Shown here piece by piece: positions 54,494-63,846 of a stretch of DNA of 64,000 bases; the stretch's first letter is position 1; every line of letters starts with the position of its first letter. Source of the DNA: Clostridiales bacterium. GTDB taxonomy: Bacteria > Bacillota > Desulfotomaculia > Desulfotomaculales > VENG01. Position numbers and translations under genes: made by a program. The notes beneath the pieces are model-generated. The model worked only from the letters and a program-made list of their open reading frames with translations. It searched no databases and was not told the origin of the DNA. The DNA lies in NCBI GenBank assembly GCA_021736985.1, contig JAIPEW010000008.1, positions 27,893-91,892 on the forward strand, given 5' to 3'.

Positions 54494-55633
54494 ATGAAAA
54501 AATATGTCCTAAAAATAACAACATACTTAATTTTATTTTATATATTTTTATGTATGTATCCTGTGCATAATGCTTGTTCAAACCCGTGCATTTCTATAAC
54601 GGCCGATGCTGCAGTGCTATTAGATGCACGAACAGGGCAGGTGTTATATTCAAAGAATTCACATCAAGCTCGTCCCCCGGCAAGTACTACTAAAGTTGCT
54701 ACGGCTTTGATGGCATTACAAATAGGTAATTTAGATAATGTAATAACTGTGAGTAAAAAGGCAGCCAATGTTGGAGAATCAAGTATTCATCTTATTGAGG
54801 GAGAAGAATTGACGTTAAAACAGTTATTAACCGGTGCACTAATAAAATCTGGTAATGATGCTTGTGCTGCTATAGCTGAAGGTCTGAGCGGAACAGAAAA
54901 AATGTATATGCAACTTGTAAATAACAGGGTTAATTTACTGGGGGCAAATGATACTGTATTTATAAACAGCAATGGTTTACCAATTGCAAATCACCTGTCT
55001 TCAGCTTATGATCTTGCTTTAATAACACGGTATGCATTTTTGAACTCAACATTTAGAGAAATTGTGAAAACTCCGTTTACTAAAATAAACAGGCAAAAAA
55101 ACTGGATGTATTCAATTAAAAATACAAATAAACTTCTATGGATATATTCAAATGCTAACGGAGTAAAGACTGGCACGACAAATAAAGCCGGGTCGTGCCT
55201 AATTGCATCCGCTGAAAGAGATAATAAATTTTTAATTAGTGTTGTATTACACAGTGACAGTCGTTATGAAGATTCTATTAAATTAATGGAATACGGCTTT
55301 AATAATTTTGAAGAAAAAGAAATAATAAAAAGTGGGGAAAAAATAAAAGAAATTAAAGTATCCGGTAGTAACGGAAAAACGCTAGAGGCATCAGCAGCAA
55401 GTTCAAAAGTTTTTTTAAGTTCCCAAAACACATTAACAAACTTTAAAACAAAATGTATTATTAAAGATGATATTAAAGTTCCGGTGCAGAGTGGAGATAT
55501 AATAGGTATAGTTAAAATTTTTTACCGTGAAAAACCAGTAGGATATGTTAACCTGGTAGCAAGAAACTCTGTTCAAACTGAGTATAAAGGTTTAAAAATA
55601 ACAAGATATATAAAGAACCTTTTTCCCTGGTAA
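54494..55633 (+). CDS. D-alanyl-D-alanine carboxypeptidase
   Basis: PPASTTKVATALMAL (SxxK); SGNDACAAIAE (SxN); NGVKTGTTNKAGSC (KTG). Confidence 0.93.
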   Translation: MKKYVLKITTYLILFYIFLCMYPVHNACSNPCISITADAAVLLDARTGQVLYSKNSHQARPPASTTKVATALMALQIGNLDNVITVSKKAANVGESSIHLIEGEELTLKQLLTGALIKSGNDACAAIAEGLSGTEKMYMQLVNNRVNLLGANDTVFINSNGLPIANHLSSAYDLALITRYAFLNSTFREIVKTPFTKINRQKNWMYSIKNTNKLLWIYSNANGVKTGTTNKAGSCLIASAERDNKFLISVVLHSDSRYEDSIKLMEYGFNNFEEKEIIKSGEKIKEIKVSGSNGKTLEASAASSKVFLSSQNTLTNFKTKCIIKDDIKVPVQSGDIIGIVKIFYREKPVGYVNLVARNSVQTEYKGLKITRYIKNLFPW

Positions 55634-55670
55634 CTTATTCGGGAAGGAGTAATTTGTTTCACAACGAATA

Positions 55671-56966
55671 TTGACAATTAGATGTTCTAATTTTTGTTTA
55701 GGAGGGCAAGTATTGCATAAGAGAAATGTATTGGACAATGGTATGCAAGTTTTAACTGAGAAAATCCCCCATGTAAGGTCTGTCACGATTGGATTTTGGG
55801 TAAATGTAGGTTCCAGGGATGAATTTCAGGAAGCAGCAGGTATATCGCATTTTATAGAGCACCTGATGTTTAAAGGAACTAATAACCGTAAAGCCAGAGA
55901 TATAGCTGAAGCACTTGATGCAGTAGGGGGGCATTTAAATGCCTTTACTACAAAAGAATATACATGTTATTACGTACGGGTATTAGATGAATTTTTTGAG
56001 TATGCTTTTGATATAATAAGCGATATGTTGTTAAATTCATGTTTTTCTGCGGAAGACCTGGAATGTGAGCGCAATGTGATTTTGGAAGAAATTAAAATGA
56101 ACGAGGATACGCCTGATGAGCAGGTATATGATATATTCGCACATACTCTTTGGGGTGAGCATCCACTGGGTAGGCCGGTAATTGGTTTTGAAGAAATTAT
56201 TAATAATTTAACCAGGCAGGAAATAATCGACTTTTTTAATAAATATTATATATCATCTAACTTAATTATTGCTGCTGCTGGAAATATAGAACATGAAAGA
56301 GTTGTTGATAAAGTAAACAATATTTTTGGACATGTAAGATCTAAGGAAAATAACCGTTTATTTCAAAAAGCTCAACCTCACAATGACATAAAATTTTTAA
56401 AAAAGGAAACAGAACAAGTACATATATGTACTGGCGGGCCAGGATTGCCGTTAGCCCATGAAAATTTATATGTGTTTCAGTTAATCAATACTGTTTTGGG
56501 CGGCGGCATCAGTTCCAGGTTATTTCAACAGGTTAGGGAAGAAAAGGGGCTGGTATATACAATATTCTCACATCACAGTTCATATCATGATGGGGGAGTT
56601 TTTTGCATTTATTTAGGACTAAGTAGAAAAAATATAGAAAAAGCTCTGGAATTAGTGTATGGCCAGGTTAGAGATATCCAGGAAAATGGTGTCACACAAG
56701 TTGAGCTGCAAAGAGCGAAAGACCAGATGCGAGGTAACTTGTTATTAAGTTTAGAACATGTAAACAGCCGCATGAGCAGGTTAGGTAAATCACAGATGTA
56801 TCTAGGTAAAATTATACAGCCAGAGGAGATAGTGAAACAAATAAATAATATAGATAATGAGCAAATAAAACAGGTTGCTAGAGAATATTTAAAACCTCAA
56901 GATTTTTGCCTTGCCAGTGTAGGTTCATTGGATGATATGGAATTAGTAAAAAAACTAAAAGATTAA
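55671..56966 (+). CDS. M16-family zinc protease (insulinase/MPP-like)
   Basis: HFIEHLMFKGT (HxxEH) inverted zinc motif; GGGISSRLFQQVREEKGLVY. Confidence 0.94.
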   Translation: MTIRCSNFCLGGQVLHKRNVLDNGMQVLTEKIPHVRSVTIGFWVNVGSRDEFQEAAGISHFIEHLMFKGTNNRKARDIAEALDAVGGHLNAFTTKEYTCYYVRVLDEFFEYAFDIISDMLLNSCFSAEDLECERNVILEEIKMNEDTPDEQVYDIFAHTLWGEHPLGRPVIGFEEIINNLTRQEIIDFFNKYYISSNLIIAAAGNIEHERVVDKVNNIFGHVRSKENNRLFQKAQPHNDIKFLKKETEQVHICTGGPGLPLAHENLYVFQLINTVLGGGISSRLFQQVREEKGLVYTIFSHHSSYHDGGVFCIYLGLSRKNIEKALELVYGQVRDIQENGVTQVELQRAKDQMRGNLLLSLEHVNSRMSRLGKSQMYLGKIIQPEEIVKQINNIDNEQIKQVAREYLKPQDFCLASVGSLDDMELVKKLKD

Positions 56967-57006
56967 TAATCAATACTTAATACAAATAATATAAGGGTTT
57001 TTAAAA

Positions 57007-57549
57007 ATGGATAATAATGAGCTAAATTTAAAGAGTATAAAAACAGAAAATCTGAAGAAGTTTATTGAGCTAGCTGAGCTAGAATTAAAAAAGCGCCAGG
57101 GACGTGGTTTTGAAGCAGCATCAGGTTTTGAAAAAAAAGTAAAGTATTTGCCTCAACGAGCTACTCCCTGTTCTGGAGGTTACGATATCTGGCCCCTGGA
57201 AGAAGTAACCTTGTATCCTGGAGAAAGTCACGTATTTTACACGGGTATAAAAGTTTATATGCCAGAGGATGAAATTTTTATTATAAATATACGTTCCAGC
57301 TATGGTATAAAAAACGATATTCAGCTTTGCAACGAGCAGGGGTGGATAGATGCGGATTATTATTCTAACAGCGAGAATGATGGTGTAATAATTGTAAAGG
57401 TTAAGAATTTTGGTTCTGAGCCATTTATTTTTAAAAAAGAAGAATCTTTTGCACAGGGTTTATTTGTGAAATATTATATAACAGATAATGACAGTCCCCG
57501 TATGTCCAAAAGAAGTGGGGGGATAGGGCATAGTACAAAAAGGGAATAA
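57007..57549 (+). CDS. dUTP diphosphatase-like protein
   Basis: GGYDIWPLE, IRSSYGIK, GWIDADYYSNSENDG and RSGGIGHST correspond to dUTPase motifs. Confidence 0.75.
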   Translation: MDNNELNLKSIKTENLKKFIELAELELKKRQGRGFEAASGFEKKVKYLPQRATPCSGGYDIWPLEEVTLYPGESHVFYTGIKVYMPEDEIFIINIRSSYGIKNDIQLCNEQGWIDADYYSNSENDGVIIVKVKNFGSEPFIFKKEESFAQGLFVKYYITDNDSPRMSKRSGGIGHSTKRE

Positions 57550-57590
57550 TTTCTAGTCCTGCTCATAAAATTTTATAAGGGGGTGGGACA

Positions 57591-57929
57591 ATGTTTACCG
57601 GTACAGTAATTATTACTATAATTACTTTTCTTTTGTTATTTTTATCTATAAGAGAAAGAGTAAGATTAACCAGGTATCGTGAAAAGGACTGGGATGTTAT
57701 AGGAGAAGGAAAATCCAGTCCATTGTCCCGGGCTTTAACAAGCCTTGTTGGAACTGCAGGAGGTATATACTTATCAGTTATCTTACTAATAACTTTTCTA
57801 GAATTTCAAATTCCCGAGCGTATTGATATAGGAGTGGTAAGAATAGAACCTATTGCTGCGATATCTATTATTTTAGCTATTTTGCAGCCATTTATTCTAA
57901 GAGTAATTGAATCACGTAAGCGTTTATAG
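57591..57929 (+). CDS. Hypothetical membrane protein
   Basis: SD GGGGGTGGG; hydrophobic segments. Confidence 0.6.
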   Translation: MFTGTVIITIITFLLLFLSIRERVRLTRYREKDWDVIGEGKSSPLSRALTSLVGTAGGIYLSVILLITFLEFQIPERIDIGVVRIEPIAAISIILAILQPFILRVIESRKRL

Positions 57930-57953
57930 TGAATATGAAATCGGAGGGAAACG

Positions 57954-58223
57954 ATGAGAATGGCGGAGTTTGCCGGTAAAGAAATTGTTAATATTTTTGA
58001 TGGGGCGAGATTGGGTGTTGTTGGTGAATCTGATATAGCAGTGGATATTAATACCGGATATGTTGAATCAATAATTTTACCTAGAAAACCTGGATTGGTT
58101 AATTTTTGGGTAGACAGGCAAAGTTTAATTATACCGTGGCAATCTGTAAAAAAAATAGGTGCAGAAGTAATAATTGTAGAACTAGATCAAACTAATCTAG
58201 ATTACCGAAGGTTTTCAATCTAA
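57954..58223 (+). CDS. YlmC/YmxH family sporulation protein (PRC-barrel)
   Basis: GKEIVNIFDGARLGVVGESDIAVDINTGYVESIILP. Confidence 0.85.
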   Translation: MRMAEFAGKEIVNIFDGARLGVVGESDIAVDINTGYVESIILPRKPGLVNFWVDRQSLIIPWQSVKKIGAEVIIVELDQTNLDYRRFSI

Positions 58224-58256
58224 AAACCCAGTGGGAATTCACCACTGGTTTTTTTA
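58222..58256 (+). terminator. Rho-independent terminator
   Basis: AAAAACCCAGTGG...CCACTGGTTTTTTTATTTT. Confidence 0.8.
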
Positions 58257-58320
58257 TTTTATAGAATATATCAGGCAATAATAAATGTAGAAGCTATTAT
58301 AAGGACTGGATGTTGAGATA

Positions 58321-58977
58321 ATGAGCAGGAAGGACAGGAAAGAACTTATACGTCAGATTGAAGAATTAAGAGGTTCACGCCTGATTTGTTATATTACAGG
58401 AGATCGGGAAAACTTAAAAACTAGAATAGCCCCGGATGTAAACCATGTTTTTTACCGGCACTTGGAAATGATATCTAAAAAAATGCCAGTAGATTTATTT
58501 TTATATACACGGGGTGGTGATATATTAACACCATGGCGACTTGTATGTTTAATCAGGGAATATACACCTGATTTTAATGTTTTAGTACCTTTTCGTTCGT
58601 ACAGCGCAGGTACTTTAATATGCTTGGGGGCAAGTAATATTATAATGGGAAAATGGGGTGAACTTGGTCCTATTGACCCGAGTGTTGATAATCCTTTTAA
58701 TCCCGAAGATCCTAATGATAAATCAGCAAAAATTTCAATAGACATAGAGAATGTTTATTCTTTTATTTCACTTGTTACTCAAAAAGCTGGTATAGTGAAC
58801 CAGGTAGAGTTGTCGAAGATAATACGTATGCTCGCTGAAAAAATACATCCACTGGCACTAGGAAATGTCTACCGTTACCATCTTTTAACTTTCCATCCGG
58901 GAAGTCCCCTTCCTGAGCGAAGCGAAGGGAGGGATAGTGTGTGCAGAAACAGGATTTTCCTGACGGGCACAGAGTAA
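58321..58977 (+). CDS. Clp-fold serine protease, SDH family, with apparently aberrant C-terminus
   Basis: LFLYTRGGDILTPWRLV...VPFRSYSAGTLICLGASNIIMGKWGELGPIDPS; sequence changes character after LALGNVYRYHLL. Confidence 0.7.
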   Translation: MSRKDRKELIRQIEELRGSRLICYITGDRENLKTRIAPDVNHVFYRHLEMISKKMPVDLFLYTRGGDILTPWRLVCLIREYTPDFNVLVPFRSYSAGTLICLGASNIIMGKWGELGPIDPSVDNPFNPEDPNDKSAKISIDIENVYSFISLVTQKAGIVNQVELSKIIRMLAEKIHPLALGNVYRYHLLTFHPGSPLPERSEGRDSVCRNRIFLTGTE

Positions 58978-59163
58978 ATGTTAATATCATTGAGCAGGGA
59001 TGGAAAAATATGAGTTAACCAGTGTATACTATGAAAAATTCTAACATTTTAAAAGGAAATGTTTAAATTATTATTGAATACACAAAATACTGCTTTGTTT
59101 AAATCATTATTTGCTTTCTTGACAACTTTTTAATACATTAGAAAATAAGTTTTAAAAAAAGAA

Positions 59164-59214
59164 AAGGGGGGAACTGGTTTTTCCGGTTATTTTTGCGGTA
59201 AAATCAGTATTTTT
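59164..59214 (+). promoter_or_regulatory. Structured dapB 5' leader
   Basis: AAGGGGGG 59164-59171, then AACTGG-TTTTT-CCGGTT hairpin, then 27 nt to ATG 59215 with no other SD. Confidence 0.55.
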
Positions 59215-60018
59215 ATGATTAAAGTTATAGTTACTGGAGCTGCAGGCAGGATGGGTAAAGAAGTGGTAAAAGCTGTCCAGCGTGAAAATGATATTGAGAT
59301 AGTTGGTGCGGTTGATCAGCAGTTTATAGGATATGATATAGGTATTTTGATGGGGCAAGAAAGAATTGGTGTAACATTACAAGATAACCTGGAAAATGCT
59401 ATAAATATTTCTTGCCCTGATGTTGTAGTTGATTTTACAAATTCGGATTCTGTAATAAGTAATATATTTATTGCTTTAAAGCACAATGTTAAGCCTGTTA
59501 TAGGTACTACTGGTATGAGTTCGGATGAAATTGAATCGATACGTAACGAATGCAAAAATAAAAAAATTGGCTGCATTATTGCGGCTAATTTTGCAATCGG
59601 TGCTTTATTAATGATGAGATTTACTCAAGAAGCTGTAAAATACTTTCCTAATGTAGAAATAATAGAGCAGCATCATGATCAAAAAATTGACGCTCCTTCT
59701 GGTACGGCAATAAAGACTGCAGAGTTATTATCTGAAAACCGGGGTGAGTTCCAGCAGGGACTTCCTACAGAAGTTGAGAAAATTCCAGGTTCCAGGGGAG
59801 GGGAATTTAACGGTGGTGTAAGGATTCATAGTGTGCGTTTACCAGGTCTTGTAGCACATCAGGAAGTTATTTTAGGTGGTTTAGGTCAGACACTTAAAAT
59901 CAGGCACGATTCGATAACGCGTGAATCATTTATGCCTGGAGTTATTGTAGCAATAAAAAAAGTGGGTAACATTGAAGAGATGGTATATGGTTTAGAGAAA
60001 ATACTTTTCGAAGATTAA
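59215..60018 (+). CDS. dapB: 4-hydroxy-tetrahydrodipicolinate reductase
   Basis: IKVIVTGAAGRMGKEVVKAV; EIIEQHHDQKIDAPSGTA. Confidence 0.97.
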   Translation: MIKVIVTGAAGRMGKEVVKAVQRENDIEIVGAVDQQFIGYDIGILMGQERIGVTLQDNLENAINISCPDVVVDFTNSDSVISNIFIALKHNVKPVIGTTGMSSDEIESIRNECKNKKIGCIIAANFAIGALLMMRFTQEAVKYFPNVEIIEQHHDQKIDAPSGTAIKTAELLSENRGEFQQGLPTEVEKIPGSRGGEFNGGVRIHSVRLPGLVAHQEVILGGLGQTLKIRHDSITRESFMPGVIVAIKKVGNIEEMVYGLEKILFED

Positions 60019-60103
60019 GTTTTACTAATTAATAAACAAGCACCTCTTGAGTAACTAGTTCATATACTAAGTTATTATAGCAAGAATATTGGAGGGTCTG
60101 CGT

Positions 60104-60988
60104 ATGCAACCTAACCTAAGCGGGATAAGCCTGGCAATTTTAGGTGGTGATTACAGGGAAGTTTTATTAGCTGAACATTTAGTTAAATTAAGCGCCCGTG
60201 TAAAAGTATTTGGAATAAATATTGAAAATAAAACAATAGAGCAATGCAGTGGTTTGTGGGAGACAGTTGAAAATATAGATGCTTTAATATTGCCGGTCCC
60301 GGGAGTTAGTGAGGATTTAAAGTTGTATACACCTCGTTATAAGGAATCAGTATATGTTGACGAGGAACTATTTTCAGTGATTTCTAATAGATTTCCCGTT
60401 TTGGTAGGAGTTGCAAAAACGTCACTAAAAAACATGGCAAAAAAATATAACCTGAGGTTAATAGAAGTTATGAATATAGATGAAGTAGCAATATTAAATT
60501 CTATTCCTTCGGCCGAAGGTGCTGTACAGAGAGCTATGGAAAAAATGCTAATAACTATTCATGGCTGTAATGCAGTAGTATGCGGGTTTGGTAGAACAGC
60601 AATAACACTGGTGAGAATGCTGCATGCACTGGGTGCCAATGTAACTGTTTTGGCCCGGGATCCAGCTCAAATAGCCCGAGCCGTGGAGATGGGGGTAAAT
60701 GTTGAAGCGTATTCAAAAGTAAAAGAAATTGATAAGATAGATATTATATTTAATACTGTACCTGCACTTGTATTAACACGTGAATTTTTAAAATCCTTAC
60801 TAACTGCTCCCTTAATTATTGATATTGCTTCAGCCCCGGGAGGAACGGATTTTGAAACTGCAAAAGAACTGGGTTTTGATGCTGAATTAATACCAGGAAT
60901 TCCTGGTAAAGTAGCTCCTGAAACAGCAGGCCAGATATTAGCCCAGGTTGTTCCAAAACTGTTAGTTGAAGAATTAACCCTCCGTTGA
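60104..60988 (+). CDS. dpaA: Dipicolinate synthase subunit A
   Basis: LAILGGDYREVLLAEHL; NAVVCGFGRTAITLVRMLHALGANVTVLARDP; adjacent to dpaB-asd-dapA. Confidence 0.93.
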   Translation: MQPNLSGISLAILGGDYREVLLAEHLVKLSARVKVFGINIENKTIEQCSGLWETVENIDALILPVPGVSEDLKLYTPRYKESVYVDEELFSVISNRFPVLVGVAKTSLKNMAKKYNLRLIEVMNIDEVAILNSIPSAEGAVQRAMEKMLITIHGCNAVVCGFGRTAITLVRMLHALGANVTVLARDPAQIARAVEMGVNVEAYSKVKEIDKIDIIFNTVPALVLTREFLKSLLTAPLIIDIASAPGGTDFETAKELGFDAELIPGIPGKVAPETAGQILAQVVPKLLVEELTLR

Positions 60989-61017
60989 TTTTGACTTTGT
61001 TGGAGGTGTTTGTTTTA

Positions 61018-61602
61018 ATGCGTTTTAAGAATTTGACTATTGGTTTTGCGCTAACAGGGTCTCATTGTACAATTAATGAAGTTATGCCGCACCTTGACAA
61101 TTTAAAAAAAGAAGGTGCTGAGATTTATCCTATTATAAGTGAATCTTTAGATAAAACAGATACAAGATTTGGTAGTGCCGGAGAGTGGAAGAATGCAATT
61201 GAAAAGATTACACAGAAATCTTTAATAAAAACTGTAGTGGATGCTGAGCCCATAGGGCCCCAGAAAATGTTGGATGTACTGGTTATTGCACCATGTACAG
61301 GAAACACTCTGGCTAAAATTACACAGGCTATAACAGATGGTCCGGTACTTATGGCAGTAAAATCACAATTGCGTAATAAACGCCCGGTTGTATTAGCTGT
61401 TTCTACAAATGATGGGCTTAGCTTTAATGCTAAAAACTTGGGATTACTTCTCAATATAAAGAATATATATATGGTACCATTTGGTCAAGATAATCCAACC
61501 GGCAAGCCTAATTCATTAAAATCTAAGATGGATTTAATGCCAGATACAATTGAATGGGCTTTAGAAGGTAGGCAAAAACAACCAGTTTTGCAGTCCTTTT
61601 GA
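61018..61602 (+). CDS. dpaB: Dipicolinate synthase subunit B
   Basis: Flavoprotein-like TIGFALTGSHCTINEVMPHLDNLKKEGAEIYPIISES. Confidence 0.93.
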   Translation: MRFKNLTIGFALTGSHCTINEVMPHLDNLKKEGAEIYPIISESLDKTDTRFGSAGEWKNAIEKITQKSLIKTVVDAEPIGPQKMLDVLVIAPCTGNTLAKITQAITDGPVLMAVKSQLRNKRPVVLAVSTNDGLSFNAKNLGLLLNIKNIYMVPFGQDNPTGKPNSLKSKMDLMPDTIEWALEGRQKQPVLQSF

Positions 61603-61659
61603 ATTTTTTTAAGCCGGTCCGGAATTGAAGTAATACAAAAATCCAGGGGGGAATTATAT

Positions 61660-62679
61660 ATGAAGTATTTTAATGTTGCAGTAGTTGGCGCTACCGGGGC
61701 GGTAGGTCAAGAACTCTTAAACTTACTGGAAGAGCGCAATTTTCCTATAAATGAATTGCGTCTTTGTGCTACTTCTCGTTCTGCCGGGCGAAAAGTTGAG
61801 TTTAAGGGAAGTACTTATAGAGTAGAAGAAACAACTTTTGATTCTTTTAAAGGTATGGATATTGCTTTATTTGCAGGAGGTTCTGCCAGTAAGGAGTTTG
61901 GACCTGCGGCAGTAGAGTGTGGTGCAGTAGTAATAGATAACAGCAGTAATTTTAGACTTGATAATGAAGTTCCGCTGGTTGTACCTGAAGTTAATCCTGA
62001 AGATGTTATTTGGCACAGGGGGGTTATTGCTAATCCAAATTGTTCAACAATCATTATGACGCTTCCACTAAAAGCTGTACATGATGTTTGTAAAATAAAA
62101 AGGGTGGTTGTATCTACTTATCAAGCTGTTAGTGGTGCAGGTGCTGAAGGTATTAATGAACTAAGCGAACAAACAAAGGCAGTTATGTCCGGAGGAGAAT
62201 ATAGCCCCCAAAAATTTCAACATCAAATTGCTTTTAATCTTATACCTCATATAGATGTATTACAGGAAATGGATTATACAAAGGAAGAATGGAAAATGGT
62301 TAAAGAAACACATAAGATAATACATGATGACTTTGGTATAACTGCTACTACGGTTAGAGTCCCGGTTTACAGGAGTCACGCTGAATCAATTAATATAGAA
62401 ACATATGAAAAAATCACCGCTTCCAAGGCAAAAGAAGTATTTGATGCATTTCCAAATTTAATTGTAGATGATAACCTTGCTGATAACAGGTACCCCATGC
62501 CGCTTTATACTTCTAACAGAGATGAGGTTTTTGTAGGCAGAATTAGAGAGGATAATACTATAGATAAAGGTTTAAATATTTGGATATCAGCTGATCAAAT
62601 ACGTAAAGGTGCTGCTACTAATGCAATACAAATTGCAGAGCTGGTAATAAAATATGGATGCCTACTGCAGAAAAAATAA
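61660..62679 (+). CDS. asd: Aspartate-semialdehyde dehydrogenase
   Basis: VAVVGATGAVGQELLNLLEERNFP; IANPNCSTIIMTLPLK. Confidence 0.97.
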   Translation: MKYFNVAVVGATGAVGQELLNLLEERNFPINELRLCATSRSAGRKVEFKGSTYRVEETTFDSFKGMDIALFAGGSASKEFGPAAVECGAVVIDNSSNFRLDNEVPLVVPEVNPEDVIWHRGVIANPNCSTIIMTLPLKAVHDVCKIKRVVVSTYQAVSGAGAEGINELSEQTKAVMSGGEYSPQKFQHQIAFNLIPHIDVLQEMDYTKEEWKMVKETHKIIHDDFGITATTVRVPVYRSHAESINIETYEKITASKAKEVFDAFPNLIVDDNLADNRYPMPLYTSNRDEVFVGRIREDNTIDKGLNIWISADQIRKGAATNAIQIAELVIKYGCLLQKK

Positions 62680-62732
62680 TATATAAAAAAGCACTTATAA
62701 ATATATATATATTGTAAAGAAGGTGAGAGAAA

Positions 62733-63617
62733 TTGAATGCTGATTTTGGTAGATTATTGACTGCTATGGTAACACCTTTTAACAAGGACCTGTCTATTAA
62801 TTATGTCCAGGCAAAAAATTTAGCTTGCAGTTTAGTTGATGCAGGTTGTGATGGGCTAGTCATAGCAGGAACTACTGGTGAGTCCCCTACATTGTCAAAA
62901 GATGAAAAAATTGAGCTGTTTAAAGTTGTAGTTGAAGAAGTTGGAGGAAAAGCTGTAGTAATTGCAGGTACTGGAAGTAATAATACTGCAGATAGTATTG
63001 CGCTTACCAGTGAAGCTGAAAAAGTGGGTGTAGATGGTGTGATGCTGGTAGGTCCTTATTATAATAAACCTTCTCAGGAAGGTTTATACCAGCACTTTAA
63101 GACTGTGGCTGAAAGTACAAAATTACCGGTAATGTTGTATAATGTACCAGGAAGAACTGGAGTGAATATTTTACCTGGATGTGTAAAAAAATTATCGCAT
63201 GTAGATAATATTGTGGCAATTAAAGAGGCCGCTGGTAGTTTAGACCAGGTAAGTGAATTATACAGGACTTTGCCGGGTGACTTCTCTATTTATAGTGGCG
63301 ATGATTCTTCTACGCTTCCTTTTATGGCAATTGGTGGAAAAGGAATTGTAAGTGTAGCAGCGCATGTAGCATGTTCAGGGATGAAAGAGATGATTGATGC
63401 ATTTACATCAGGAGATGTAACATCTGCTGTAAAACAGCATGCTGAGTTGTTTCCGGTATATAAGGCTATGTTTGCAGCCGGTAACCCGGTTTCTGTAAAA
63501 GCAGCCCTGAACATTATGGGGTGCCAGGTAGGATCTCCCAGGCTTCCACTGGTAGAAGCGGGCGAAGTAGAAAAGGAAAACATTAAAAATGTATTATTAG
63601 AAAAAGGTTTAATATAA
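62733..63617 (+). CDS. dapA: 4-hydroxy-tetrahydrodipicolinate synthase
   Basis: [48 protein letters not shown]. Confidence 0.97.
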   Translation: MNADFGRLLTAMVTPFNKDLSINYVQAKNLACSLVDAGCDGLVIAGTTGESPTLSKDEKIELFKVVVEEVGGKAVVIAGTGSNNTADSIALTSEAEKVGVDGVMLVGPYYNKPSQEGLYQHFKTVAESTKLPVMLYNVPGRTGVNILPGCVKKLSHVDNIVAIKEAAGSLDQVSELYRTLPGDFSIYSGDDSSTLPFMAIGGKGIVSVAAHVACSGMKEMIDAFTSGDVTSAVKQHAELFPVYKAMFAAGNPVSVKAALNIMGCQVGSPRLPLVEAGEVEKENIKNVLLEKGLI

Positions 63618-63626
63618 AAGTAAGGT

Positions 63627-63659
63627 AAGCGACCATACTTAATAGTGGTCGCTTTTTTA
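63627..63659 (+). terminator. Rho-independent terminator after dapA
   Basis: AAGCGACCA-N10-TGGTCGCTTTTTTAATT. Confidence 0.88.
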
Positions 63660-63660
63660 A

Positions 63661-63846
63661 TTAGTCTCCCACGAACTTCTTGCTCACAACGGAGAATAAA
63701 AACCCTTTCAGCAGCCGTTTTATGGCCGGTGATGCTCGGAGTGGACGTACGGAGGCATATTCAGAGAGCGAATGAGGCCGAGGAAAAGCGCCGGTGCATG
63801 TCTGAGCGACTGGAGTGGGGAGTGGAGAATACCACCGGCCTAGCAA
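63661..63846 (-). mobile_element. Transposon tail on minus strand, possibly TnpB-type fragment
   Basis: Minus-strand frame ends IKRLLKGFLFSVVSKKFVGD*, homologous to the tail at 54451-54492. Confidence 0.45.

Noticed and set aside
58775-58990. 71-aa minus-strand ORF overlapping the protease end
   Set aside because: Opposite a recognisable protease; no SD or family signature.
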